Assembly: GCF_041504345.1 (NCBI RefSeq) | Contig: NZ_CP167895.1 | Span: 620,001 to 684,000 of the forward strand | Source: Vibrio sp. BS-M-Sm-2 | Lineage (GTDB): Bacteria > Pseudomonadota > Gammaproteobacteria > Enterobacterales > Vibrionaceae | DNA length: 64,000 nt | Direction of reading: 5' to 3' | Shown: piece by piece, positions 1-7,801 of the stretch | How positions within the stretch are numbered: position 1 is the first letter of the stretch | Layout: each line of letters opens with the position of its first letter | Made by a program: the position numbers and the translations under genes | The notes under the pieces: generated by a model | What the model saw: the letters and a program-made list of their open reading frames with translations, nothing else | Told to the model about the DNA's origin: nothing | The model's database searches: none

Positions 1-1155
1 TGGTCGACATCTTCAATTCGCCACTCTGGCCCTTTGCTTTCAACTTCTCGCGTTGAAGTGGTTTATCAGCCTAAAGGCGTAGTGGGGATCATTGCCCCGT
101 GGAACTTCCCTATCATGTTGTCGATTGGCCCGCTCATTTCAGCCTTAGCGGCGGGCAATCTCGCCATGATCAAGATGAGTGAATTTACGCCAGCAACCAA
201 TGACGTTTTAAGACAGTTATTGGATGAAGTTTTCAATGCCGATGAGGTGTGCTTGGTTGAAGGTGAGGTTGACATTGCTGCTGCGTTTTCTGCGTTGCCG
301 TTTGATCATCTTCTGTTTACAGGTTCAACCCAAGTGGGTCGTCAAGTGATGAAATCAGCGGCTGACACGTTAACTCCCGTCACTCTTGAGCTCGGTGGCA
401 AGTCTCCAGTTATCGTGGCAGCAGACATGCCGATCGATATTGCGGTCGAGCGAATTATTTACGGCAAGAGCCTCAATAACGGCCAAGTGTGTGTTGCTCC
501 AGACTACGTGTTACTGTCTGAAGACAAACTCGAGGCTTTCATTTTGGAGTACAAAAAACAGTACCAACTGTTGTTTGATGAAGGGGTTTATTCCGAGAAT
601 TTGACGTCCTTAATCAACCCTCGCCAATGCGACCGTATAGTGGGTTTGTTGAATGAAGAACAACAAGCCGGAACTCGAACCGTAGCGTGCCATGACGACG
701 CGATGGACCTAGATACTCATCGATTAGTGACGCATCTGATTGTTGAACCAAGCTTGTCATCCAAGGTGATGAACGAAGAGATTTTCGGCCCACTATTACC
801 GTTGATTACGTATCGCAATATAGAAGAGGCGTTCCAAATCATCAATAGCAAACCAAGGCCTTTGGCGCTGTATCTGATGAGCTTTGATTTGAGTTTACAG
901 TCTCAGGTTAAGCACCAAGTTCATTCCGGTGGAATGTGTATCAATGACTGTGTTTTCCACTTGGCGGTAGACGACGCGCCGTTTGGTGGCATTGGTGAAT
1001 CAGGGCAGGGCAATTATCACGGTAAAGAAGGGTTTATCACTTTCTCCCATGCCAAAACAGTCTTGGAAACGGGCTTAGATCATCGAGTTAAGCATCTGTT
1101 TGCAAAAGAAGAAAACGAATTAAAAACAGCAGTGATGAGCATGCTTGGTCAGTAA
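1..1155 (+). CDS. Aldehyde dehydrogenase, coniferyl-aldehyde-dehydrogenase type (5' truncated by window edge)
   Basis: NAD(P)-dependent oxidation of an aldehyde to its acid. The reading frame is open to base 1, so the true start lies outside the window; about 384 codons remain of the usual ~470. Visible ALDH landmarks are the GVVGIIAPWNFP nucleotide-fold segment, FTGSTQVGR, the general-base Glu in LELGGK (about nt 388-405), the catalytic Cys in GQVCV (codon at about nt 490) and EEIFGPLLP. The ending PFGGIGESGQGNYHG with a long C-terminal extension is typical of the coniferyl aldehyde dehydrogenase branch. A membrane protein and an iron alcohol dehydrogenase follow on the same strand, suggesting an aldehyde-processing group. 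The real substrate cannot be told from sequence. Confidence 0.9.
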   Translation, partial: WSTSSIRHSGPLLSTSRVEVVYQPKGVVGIIAPWNFPIMLSIGPLISALAAGNLAMIKMSEFTPATNDVLRQLLDEVFNADEVCLVEGEVDIAAAFSALPFDHLLFTGSTQVGRQVMKSAADTLTPVTLELGGKSPVIVAADMPIDIAVERIIYGKSLNNGQVCVAPDYVLLSEDKLEAFILEYKKQYQLLFDEGVYSENLTSLINPRQCDRIVGLLNEEQQAGTRTVACHDDAMDLDTHRLVTHLIVEPSLSSKVMNEEIFGPLLPLITYRNIEEAFQIINSKPRPLALYLMSFDLSLQSQVKHQVHSGGMCINDCVFHLAVDDAPFGGIGESGQGNYHGKEGFITFSHAKTVLETGLDHRVKHLFAKEENELKTAVMSMLGQ

Positions 1156-1198
1156 ATCACTGTTGGTATGACACTGTTTATTTTGAGAGGTTATTTTT

Positions 1199-1642
1199 AT
1201 GTTAGAACGATTTTTTGAACGAACCATGAAAGCGTATTTGATGGTTACTGGTTTCTTAACGGCTACGGCTTTCGCTACTTTTCTTGCGCCTGATTGGAGC
1301 ATGCAGACCCTGTTCTCTTACAACGATACGATGTTGGGCAGTAGTACGTATTTGATGGGGACATATCAGCACTGGGGTGTGATGGTTGGCTGTATTGGTG
1401 TGTTGCTGATGTTCTCGGCCAAGTACAAATCGCTGCGCACTTCGACCATGATTTACAGCGCATTTGAGAAGTCGATGTTTGTTGGCATCTTCTTATACAA
1501 CGTCTGCATTAATGACTATGAGTGGTTTTATGGTTGGAGTGGTGTGTTTGCGCTCGATGCGTTTGTAACCGTCTACTCTTTGGTTTATCTCTACTACTAT
1601 CTCAATCGAGACAAAACAAAGGTACCCGCTCACTTGCGTTAA
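1199..1642 (+). CDS. Small hydrophobic membrane protein, unknown function
   Basis: A 147-residue protein with about four hydrophobic membrane-spanning stretches (roughly residues 11-30, 58-75, 88-104 and 112-136). I do not recognise a named family with certainty. The start has a good ribosome site (GAGAGG eight bases upstream). It lies 43 bases after the aldehyde dehydrogenase on the same strand and is closed by a strong terminator, so it is probably the last gene of that transcript. The function is not inferred beyond a probable inner-membrane location. Confidence 0.75.
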   Translation: MLERFFERTMKAYLMVTGFLTATAFATFLAPDWSMQTLFSYNDTMLGSSTYLMGTYQHWGVMVGCIGVLLMFSAKYKSLRTSTMIYSAFEKSMFVGIFLYNVCINDYEWFYGWSGVFALDAFVTVYSLVYLYYYLNRDKTKVPAHLR

Positions 1643-1677
1643 CCTCTGTTGTTCAGCTCGTTGAATCTAATATTCCT

Positions 1678-1701
1678 AAGCCCGCATTTGCGGGCTTTTT
1701 T
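1678..1701 (+). terminator. Rho-independent terminator after the ALDH transcript
   Basis: Inverted repeat AAGCCCGC / GCGGGCTT with a four-base ATTT loop, followed by a T run. Confidence 0.9.
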
Positions 1702-1758
1702 CGTTTTCGACAAATGATCCTCAACGATCTTAATTGACATATCTTTGACATTACCACT

Positions 1759-1775
1759 CTAGACCGACCGGTTTG
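1759..1775 (+). promoter_or_regulatory. Candidate operator for the NemR-like TetR regulator
   Basis: The sequence CTAGACCGACCGGTTTG matches, at 13 of 17 positions, the reverse complement of 7532-7548, which lies directly upstream of the TetR-family gene at 6903-7481. It contains an imperfect dyad (AGACC-N4-GGTTT). The shared sequence suggests that the regulator controls the iron alcohol dehydrogenase as well as itself. Two TTGACA hexamers (1734-1739 and 1745-1750) sit just upstream, but no convincing -10 could be paired with them. Confidence 0.5.
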
Positions 1776-1819
1776 TATTGATTATTGTTTAGTCATCAAA
1801 CATAAACGAGGTAAACACC

Positions 1820-3025
1820 ATGACTACCAATAACTTTAACTTTCAACTGAAAACCATTGTTCATGCGCAAGAGAACGGCATCGAAAATATCCCTTCTTTA
1901 TTTGCTCGCTTAGGTGCAAAAAGAGTCGTGCTTTTTTCTGACAAAGGTTTGGAGTCTTTGGGCTTTGTTGAGCAATTTTCAGCGTTGTTTGCAAACCAGA
2001 CGGTGAATCAAGAAGCAAATCAACAAACGACTCAGCTCGCTGGTGTGTATACAGATATTGCGCCAGACGCGACTTGCGACAATATCAACGCTGCGATTGA
2101 GTTTGCTAATAGCTTAAATGCCGACGCTATTTTGTCTGTCGGTGGGGGCAGCGTGATTGATGCTTCTAAGGGCGTGAAATACGCACTCCATAAGCAGATT
2201 GATGATATCCGTACCGTGATTGCAGGCGGTGGCTTTATGGATGTTTGGCCAAACAATGAAGACATTCGAGTTCCTCACATTGCCGTACCGACAACCGCGG
2301 GAACTGGCGCGGAAGCCTCTCCGATTGCTGTTTTTTACAACGAGCATGAAAACATTAAGGCAAGTTTAGTCGCGTCCGGTTTAGAAGCTGACATCGCAAT
2401 ACTTGATCCTACAGTTACGACCAAATTACCTGCTCACCTTACTCGCTCAACAGCAATGGATGCATTAACGCACGCCGTTGAGGCCATTGTTTCTCCTATG
2501 AGCAATGCCTTTACCGATGCTTACGGTATCCAAGCTGCAAAACTGATTGTTGAAAACTTACCCGTGGCACTTGAGGAGCCTGAAAACCTAACGGCACGAG
2601 GCAATCTACTTCAGGCAAGCACCATGGCGATTTCTGCATTTTATTCATCGTTAGGTGGCATCCCAATTCATAACTGCGCCCATGCCTTTGGTGCGATTAG
2701 CCATATTCCACATGGCGACGCTAACACGGTACTGATGCCAGTTGTGATTGAGGCTCTGCCCGAGTTCTATATGCCGAACGCAATTAAATTGGCTCAAGCA
2801 TTCTCGCTAGAGAGCACTGGAACGGACGAGATGATTTACCAACGAGTGTTGGATTTCTTACACAACTTCCAAACCCAAGTTGGTGCGATGAAGCGTTTCA
2901 GTAGCTGGGAATTTGATGACCAAGAGAAGCGCAATATTGCTCAAGCGATTGAGAAAGATATCTGCTTCCAGTTCTACCCAATCTCAAAACAAACGATTGA
3001 ACAGATTATAGAAAAATCAATTTAG
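1820..3025 (+). CDS. Iron-containing alcohol dehydrogenase (type III)
   Basis: NAD(P)-dependent interconversion of an alcohol and an aldehyde or ketone in the cytoplasm. The 401 residues carry the nucleotide-binding GGGS at residues 108-111, the PTTAGTGAE motif (157-165), and the metal ligands expected by analogy with FucO: Asp214 and His218 in DALTHAVE, His284, and His298 in PHGDAN. His288 matches the additional conserved His. The ribosome site is GAGGT, nine bases before the ATG. The gene has its own promoter region with an operator-like sequence shared with the TetR gene near 7.5 kb. The neighbourhood (an aldehyde dehydrogenase and a NemR-like regulator) suggests detoxification or fermentation of a reactive aldehyde; the substrate is unknown. 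Confidence 0.93.
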   Translation: MTTNNFNFQLKTIVHAQENGIENIPSLFARLGAKRVVLFSDKGLESLGFVEQFSALFANQTVNQEANQQTTQLAGVYTDIAPDATCDNINAAIEFANSLNADAILSVGGGSVIDASKGVKYALHKQIDDIRTVIAGGGFMDVWPNNEDIRVPHIAVPTTAGTGAEASPIAVFYNEHENIKASLVASGLEADIAILDPTVTTKLPAHLTRSTAMDALTHAVEAIVSPMSNAFTDAYGIQAAKLIVENLPVALEEPENLTARGNLLQASTMAISAFYSSLGGIPIHNCAHAFGAISHIPHGDANTVLMPVVIEALPEFYMPNAIKLAQAFSLESTGTDEMIYQRVLDFLHNFQTQVGAMKRFSSWEFDDQEKRNIAQAIEKDICFQFYPISKQTIEQIIEKSI

Positions 3026-3072
3026 TCGTCTGATTAAGCATCCCAAAATTTACTGAAAATCGAGGACAAATT

Positions 3073-3138
3073 ATGAAGATTGAAAACGTATTGCTATCGA
3101 GCTTGTGCATCATCGCGCCATTCCTACTTTTCACCTAA
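3073..3138 (+). CDS. Possible 21-residue hydrophobic small protein
   Basis: A short frame with a good ribosome site (CGAGGA, about seven bases before ATG) encodes 21 residues, mostly hydrophobic after a charged start (MKIENVLLSS then CIIAPFLLF). It sits between the iron alcohol dehydrogenase and the Sel1 gene on the same strand. It could be a real single-span membrane peptide or a leader; chance cannot be excluded. Confidence 0.35.
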   Translation: MKIENVLLSSLCIIAPFLLFT

Positions 3139-3185
3139 TTCACTCGACAGGGACGTTGTGACCTTTATTCCTGAGGAGGAAATAA

Positions 3186-3602
3186 ATGTTCAATAAACGT
3201 TTAACTACCGTGATTCTGACTGGTGTTTTGGCTGTTCTGCTTTTTGCCAAGGCAAGCGTTGGAAGTGAAAGCTCCGCGGCTTTGTCTGAACAGCACCGAG
3301 ATGTTGTTCAGGTGTTGGATGAAGCCTATGGAGGACAGTCTGAAGCACAACTTGCTCTCGCTTATCGGTATTTGAGCGGTGATGGTGTTGAGCAAAATGA
3401 CGAGAAAGCGGCGCGGTGGTTTGAAACCGCAGCCAGTGCCGGTAGCCCTGAAGCTCAAACACAGCTTGGCCTAATGTACTTCTCTGGAAGTGGTGTTCAG
3501 GTTAGCCAGGCGGAAGCTGTCACCTGGATCGGGTTGGCAGCAGCTCAAGATTATGACCCTGCGCTCGACTTATTACATTGGATGTCCCAAGCCGCGCACT
3601 AA
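3186..3602 (+). CDS. Sel1-repeat protein, exported
   Basis: A 138-residue protein with a signal peptide (hydrophobic residues about 7-22, cleavage likely after the ASVGS region) and two Sel1-like repeats (about residues 54-125: AQLALAYRYLSGDGV then AQTQLGLMYFSGSGV). Sel1 repeats form alpha-solenoids used for protein-protein contacts. The ribosome site is very strong (GAGGAGG). It lies directly upstream of the sulfatase gene and may be co-transcribed with it; a role in the periplasm is an inference from the signal peptide. Confidence 0.85.
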   Translation: MFNKRLTTVILTGVLAVLLFAKASVGSESSAALSEQHRDVVQVLDEAYGGQSEAQLALAYRYLSGDGVEQNDEKAARWFETAASAGSPEAQTQLGLMYFSGSGVQVSQAEAVTWIGLAAAQDYDPALDLLHWMSQAAH

Positions 3603-3624
3603 TTCAGATTCTAACCAAAGTTAG

Positions 3625-3661
3625 TCACAGAAAAAGCTAATCACAGAAAAATTATTCACAG
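3625..3661 (+). repeat. Short direct repeats in the leader of the sulfatase gene
   Basis: TCACAGAAAAA occurs at 3625-3635 and 3641-3651, and a third TCACAG begins at 3656, a spacing of about 16 bases. The block lies directly before the sulfatase ribosome site. Confidence 0.5.
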
Positions 3662-3677
3662 CTATTGGAGACGTCTT

Positions 3678-5423
3678 ATGCAGACATTCAAGAAATCCCT
3701 ACTATTCACCGCGATGGCCGCCGCAAGTAGTGCCGCCTTCGCCGCCGAATCAGACAAGCCGAACATCGTTGTTATTGTCGGTGATGATGTTGGCTTTGCT
3801 GATACCCAGCCTTATGGTTCAGAAGTCGAAACACCGAACTTGATGGCGTTGGCTGAAGAGGGGGTTAAATTCACTAACTTTCACGCTTCACCGACCTCAT
3901 CAGTCACTCGCTCAATGATGCTAACTGGCGCGAACAGCCACGAGGTTGGGCTAGGTACCTTTGATTATGCTGTCTATCCAGGTGCGATTGGTAAGCCGGG
4001 TTATGAAGGTTACCTGACCAAGAAGGGCGTAACAGTGGCTACGCTGCTCAAGGAAAATGGCTACAACACGTATTTATCGGGCAAATGGCATTTAGGTCAT
4101 GATGATGGGTTTTTACCAGACGACAGAGGTTTTTCGGAGAGTTACGGCATTTTAGCGGGCGGTTCTAATCACTTTAACCGCGACATGATGTTCCCAGCCA
4201 AAAATGCAGCGACAGCAGATGCGCTGCAAAAAGGTGACATTCCCGGTGTTGAAGTTGAGCCTACCTACAGAAACGGTGAAGTGGTTGAGGACAAATACAA
4301 AGGCGAGTACTCCGACCAAGTCTACACCAACGAACTCATCAAGATGATCGATGGCAAGAAAGACGACGGTAAGCCTTTCTTTGCTTATCTTCCTTTCACT
4401 GCGATACACCTTCCGCTGCAAGCACCAGAATCAGCGTATCAAGATAAAGTCGATTACTACGTCGAGCATGGTTGGGACTCGGTTCGAGAAGACCGTTTTC
4501 AACGCATGAAAGAGATGGGCGTGATTCCTAAAGATGCGGATATCTCAGGTCGTAATTCATTGAGTCGCCCTTGGGATTCACTCTCTGAGAAAAAACAAAA
4601 ATGGTATGGCAAGAAGATGGCTGTCGCGATGGGCATGATGGAGATGCAAGACCAGCAAGTTGGCCAGATTGTCGACTACCTAAAAGACATTGGGGAATAC
4701 GACAATACTTACATCATGTATCTGGCAGATAACGGCCCAGAAGCTGCAGATATTACCGGTGAAAACATCAGTGATCTGATTCGAACATGGACGGCGCATC
4801 ACTTTGATAACTCAACTGAAAACTTAGGCAAAGCAAACTCTAGTGTGTCACTTGGTCCTGAGTGGGCGAGTGCGTCTACCGGTGGCTTGTCTTGGTACAA
4901 AGCCTATACCGCGGAAGGTGGTATCCGAGTTCCGTTCATTGTTAAACCTGCGAAAGTCGTCTTAGAGGGGGAGCAAGCGTTAGAGCCTGGTACTCAAACT
5001 GATGATTTGTCACAAGTAAAAGACATCGCTGCCACCATTCTTGAAATTGCCGATGTAGAACATCCAGGAACAGAGTATCAAGGTCGTGAAGTGGCCCCGA
5101 TGAGTGGTGTGAGCTTGTTGCCTTACTTTAAGGGAGAAACTACAGAGGTGCACAGTGCCGATAATGCGATTCCATTTGAGTTGTTCGGTAGTGGCATTTT
5201 GCTCAAAGGGGATTACAAGATCATCCGAATCTCTACAGGCATGGGCGGTGACAGTGAATGGCATCTGTACAACACCAAACAGGATCCGGCTGAGCAGCAT
5301 GACTTAAGAAATCAAATGCCAGACTTGTTCCTAGAGATGGTTGCTGAGTATCAAGAGTACGAAAAAGCGCAAAACATTGTGCCAGTTGATGAAGCGTGGA
5401 ACCCGTTTGAGAACGTGAAATAG
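3678..5423 (+). CDS. Secreted sulfatase (Ser-type, S1 family)
   Basis: Hydrolyses sulfate esters, probably in the periplasm: residues 1-22 form a signal peptide ending AFA. The 581-residue length fits the family. The N-terminal metal site is GDDVGFAD (Asp36, Asp37); further landmarks are SGKWHLGHD and ADNGPE. The formylglycine site aligns as S74-S-V-T-R78 in place of the usual (C/S)-x-(P/A)-x-R, so the modified residue would be Ser and the third position is Val rather than Pro or Ala. Ser-type sulfatases are matured by radical SAM enzymes, and one is encoded 119 bases downstream. The substrate is unknown; sulfated algal polysaccharides or aryl sulfates are plausible in a marine vibrio. Confidence 0.92.
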   Translation: MQTFKKSLLFTAMAAASSAAFAAESDKPNIVVIVGDDVGFADTQPYGSEVETPNLMALAEEGVKFTNFHASPTSSVTRSMMLTGANSHEVGLGTFDYAVYPGAIGKPGYEGYLTKKGVTVATLLKENGYNTYLSGKWHLGHDDGFLPDDRGFSESYGILAGGSNHFNRDMMFPAKNAATADALQKGDIPGVEVEPTYRNGEVVEDKYKGEYSDQVYTNELIKMIDGKKDDGKPFFAYLPFTAIHLPLQAPESAYQDKVDYYVEHGWDSVREDRFQRMKEMGVIPKDADISGRNSLSRPWDSLSEKKQKWYGKKMAVAMGMMEMQDQQVGQIVDYLKDIGEYDNTYIMYLADNGPEAADITGENISDLIRTWTAHHFDNSTENLGKANSSVSLGPEWASASTGGLSWYKAYTAEGGIRVPFIVKPAKVVLEGEQALEPGTQTDDLSQVKDIAATILEIADVEHPGTEYQGREVAPMSGVSLLPYFKGETTEVHSADNAIPFELFGSGILLKGDYKIIRISTGMGGDSEWHLYNTKQDPAEQHDLRNQMPDLFLEMVAEYQEYEKAQNIVPVDEAWNPFENVK

Positions 5424-5437
5424 AGGAAAAAAACCAC

Positions 5438-5473
5438 TCGGCCAACCTAATGCCATCAGGCTTGGTTGGCCGA
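5438..5473 (+). other. Intergenic hairpin between sulfatase and its maturase
   Basis: Ten-base inverted repeat TCGGCCAACC (5438-5447) / GGTTGGCCGA (5464-5473) with a 16-base loop. No T run follows, so it is more likely an mRNA-stability or attenuation element than a simple terminator. Confidence 0.55.
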
Positions 5474-5542
5474 TGAACACCATGTAAAGGAATTACGAAT
5501 TGTTTTGGCTAATACAATAACTTTTACATCGAGGAATTCTTC

Positions 5543-6790
5543 ATGACGACCTTATCACTATCAAACCTGAGTTCGGTTCCGCAGTTTAATGGCAAGGCGC
5601 ACAGCAAGCTTCAAGCGTTGGCAAAACCCATTGGTGCCGTATGCAATATCAGCTGTACCTACTGTTATTACTTGGAAAAGCAACACCTGCTTGAATACCC
5701 TAAGGGCACTCAATATGTGATGGATGAGGAACTGCTAGAGTTGTATATCAAGCAGTATATTGAGGGGCAGAATACGCCGGAGATTATCTTTTCTTGGCAT
5801 GGTGGTGAGCCAACTCTGCTCGGCATTGAGTACTTTGAAAGGGTCGTGGCATTACAGAAAAAATATTGCCCTAGCCACAGTAAGATTAGCAATGACCTGC
5901 AAACCAATGGCACCTTGTTGAATGATGATTGGTGTGAGTTCTTCAAGAACAATGATTTTATCATCGGTGTGAGCATTGATGGTCCAGAGCATCTGCATAA
6001 TCATTACCGCACTAATCGCGCAGGCAAAGGCACTTTTTCCCAAACCATACGGGGAATCGGCTATCTAAAAAAACATAACGTTGAGTTTGCAACCCTTACC
6101 TGTGTGAATGATGTGACGGGCAAATACCCGTTAGAGGTTTATCGTTTTCTGCGTGACGAAGTCGGTTCAAAGCAGCTGCAGTTCATCCCTGTGGTGGATA
6201 AGCACGAGGCTCATACCAACAATAAATGGTTGAGCAACCAACAAGCGATCATTCCCGTTTCTGGTGAAGTAGATCCTTGGAGTGTCGGTTCAACGCAATG
6301 GGGAGAGTTTCTTTCGACGGTTTTTGATGAGTGGTTCGAACACGATTTTGGTCGAGTACTCGTGCCTTATTTTGAAAATTTCGTCGGCGTGTGGATGGGA
6401 AGAGACAGTACCATGTGCACCTTGAGTGAGATCTGCGGAAAAGGGTTAGCGGTTGAGCCCAATGGTGATGTGTATTCATGTGACCATTATGTCTTTCCTG
6501 AATTTCAGTTGGGTAATATTCAGGAACAAGAACTTTCATCTTTAGCCTTTTCGCCAAAGCAACAGAGTTTTGGGTTCGCCAAACAGAAGTATTTGCCGAA
6601 ACAATGCCAAACCTGTGAGTTTAAGTTCGCATGCCATGGGGAGTGCCCTAAGAACCGAATTATCAACAGTCGTGATGGTGAAGCCGGACTAAATTACCTG
6701 TGTCAAGGGTGGCTGAGCTTCTTCAAGCATATCGACCCGGTTATTAAGGGCTTACTCAAAGCCAATAATATTGCGTCTCGTCTGGGGTAG
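5543..6790 (+). CDS. Anaerobic-type sulfatase-maturating enzyme (radical SAM/SPASM)
   Basis: Oxidises the active-site Ser or Cys of a sulfatase to formylglycine, using S-adenosylmethionine and iron-sulfur clusters. The radical SAM cluster motif is C34-x3-C38-x2-C41 (AVCNISCTYCYY), followed by the SAM-binding HGGEPTL. The C-terminal Cys-rich part (CQTCEFKFACHGECPKNR and a later YLCQGW) matches the SPASM auxiliary clusters. The length of 415 residues fits anSME/AtsB enzymes. It follows the Ser-type sulfatase on the same strand, its obvious substrate. Confidence 0.93.
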   Translation: MTTLSLSNLSSVPQFNGKAHSKLQALAKPIGAVCNISCTYCYYLEKQHLLEYPKGTQYVMDEELLELYIKQYIEGQNTPEIIFSWHGGEPTLLGIEYFERVVALQKKYCPSHSKISNDLQTNGTLLNDDWCEFFKNNDFIIGVSIDGPEHLHNHYRTNRAGKGTFSQTIRGIGYLKKHNVEFATLTCVNDVTGKYPLEVYRFLRDEVGSKQLQFIPVVDKHEAHTNNKWLSNQQAIIPVSGEVDPWSVGSTQWGEFLSTVFDEWFEHDFGRVLVPYFENFVGVWMGRDSTMCTLSEICGKGLAVEPNGDVYSCDHYVFPEFQLGNIQEQELSSLAFSPKQQSFGFAKQKYLPKQCQTCEFKFACHGECPKNRIINSRDGEAGLNYLCQGWLSFFKHIDPVIKGLLKANNIASRLG

Positions 6791-6834
6791 TGAGTTGGCG
6801 TGAATCGATTCAATCAAGATTTAAAGTTAGATAG

Positions 6835-6862
6835 AAGGCTCGCTAAATTGTGCGAGCCTTTT
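6835..6862 (+). terminator. Terminator after the sulfatase maturase
   Basis: Stem AAGGCTCGC / GCGAGCCTT with an eight-base loop, followed by a short T tract. Confidence 0.85.
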
Positions 6863-6902
6863 GGTATTTGGCTTCTGGTTACGGGGGTATCTAGTCAGCC
6901 GA

Positions 6903-7481
6903 TTATTGTGCTGGGCTCATGGCAAGAATGGTTTCATCCATGGCATTGTTTAGAATCGAACGGTTGCGCTGCATCGCGGCCATGAGCGTTGAGCCTAGCC
7001 ACAAGCCATAAAGCGTTCGAGATAGCGATTCTGGCTCTGCGATAGTGAAATCACCGTCCTCATTGCCTTCTTCAAATAGCTTTGCCATACGCAGGATGAT
7101 CTTTTCTGCGCCTTCCGCCATGGTCGATTGCAGCGGGTTAGCAGACCCAGACACTTCTCCAGCCAGTTTTACGACAAGACATTGGATATTGAAGCCCTCA
7201 GTCAGCTTCGACGCGCACCAAAAATCGAAATAGGCTTTAACGCGATCACGACGAGAAAGCGATTCATCACTTAAAAAGTCGTCCAGCTTAGCGAGGTGCT
7301 CATCAAAGTAGTTAGTAAGAAGGATCTCGCCAAAGTGCTCTTTGGATTTAAAGTAGTGGTAAAAAGAACCCTTGGTGCCTTCCGCTTGGTTGATGATTTT
7401 CATCAGGCCAACACCAGCAAACCCGTGTTCATTAATAAGGCTAAACCCTGCATCGAGCATAGCTTGTCGCATGTCTTTCAT
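6903..7481 (-). CDS. TetR-family regulator resembling NemR
   Basis: A 192-residue one-component regulator. The N-terminal helix-turn-helix (about residues 10-55) has the family signature KGSFYHYFKSKEHFGE. The overall sequence resembles NemR, the E. coli electrophile and aldehyde sensor; Cys101 in NIQCLVVKLAGEV lines up with the redox-active Cys106 of NemR, as recalled from the published family. A matching 17-base sequence lies upstream of this gene (7532-7548) and upstream of the iron alcohol dehydrogenase (1759-1775), so both autorepression and control of aldehyde genes are likely. Confidence 0.85.
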   Translation of the reverse strand: MKDMRQAMLDAGFSLINEHGFAGVGLMKIINQAEGTKGSFYHYFKSKEHFGEILLTNYFDEHLAKLDDFLSDESLSRRDRVKAYFDFWCASKLTEGFNIQCLVVKLAGEVSGSANPLQSTMAEGAEKIILRMAKLFEEGNEDGDFTIAEPESLSRTLYGLWLGSTLMAAMQRNRSILNNAMDETILAMSPAQ

Positions 7482-7801
7482 TGTTCTTACTCTTTATGCT
7501 GAGAATGAGGAATAGTGTAACCAGCAACATACCAACCGTCCAGTCTAGCGCGTTAGGACGCTGTCAATAGTTGACTCGCTTCGTCAAAGTGACTTTTCTC
7601 TTATATCCCCCTTCTAAGCGACAAAACTTTTTTCAAGATAAGCGCATGCTATAAAACGAAAATAACAGCCTTACAGAGCTTGTTTGGTGCCTTAAAATGA
7701 CTAATTTCGGGTGCTTTAAGTTGCTGTTTTTGTTGATTTTTAATTTAGTGTTTTCTTAAGATCGCAATGATAGTCTTAGCTTAATTTCTTTAGGGGGCTA
7801 A
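7482..7801. other. Intergenic region between tetR and qnr
   Basis: It carries the divergent promoters of the TetR gene and qnr. Apart from the operator-like site at 7532-7548 and the AGGGGG ribosome site of qnr I saw no supported element. In particular I saw no LexA-type CTGT-N8-ACAG box before qnr. Confidence 0.6.
7532..7548 (-). promoter_or_regulatory. Candidate autoregulatory operator of the TetR gene
   Basis: On the minus strand this reads CTAGACTGGACGGTTGG, which shares 13 of 17 positions with 1759-1775. It lies 50 bases upstream of the TetR start. Confidence 0.5.

Noticed and set aside
3621..3661. TCACAG repeats as a CRISPR array
   Set aside because: Units are only 11 bases with 5-base gaps, three copies, and no cas genes are present.
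6800..6985. 61-codon frame after the sulfatase maturase
   Set aside because: It runs through the terminator at 6835-6862 and overlaps the 3' end of the TetR gene; no family features.
7661..7801. LexA box controlling qnr
   Set aside because: No CTGT-N8-ACAG sequence upstream; SOS control is known for qnrB types, not shown here.
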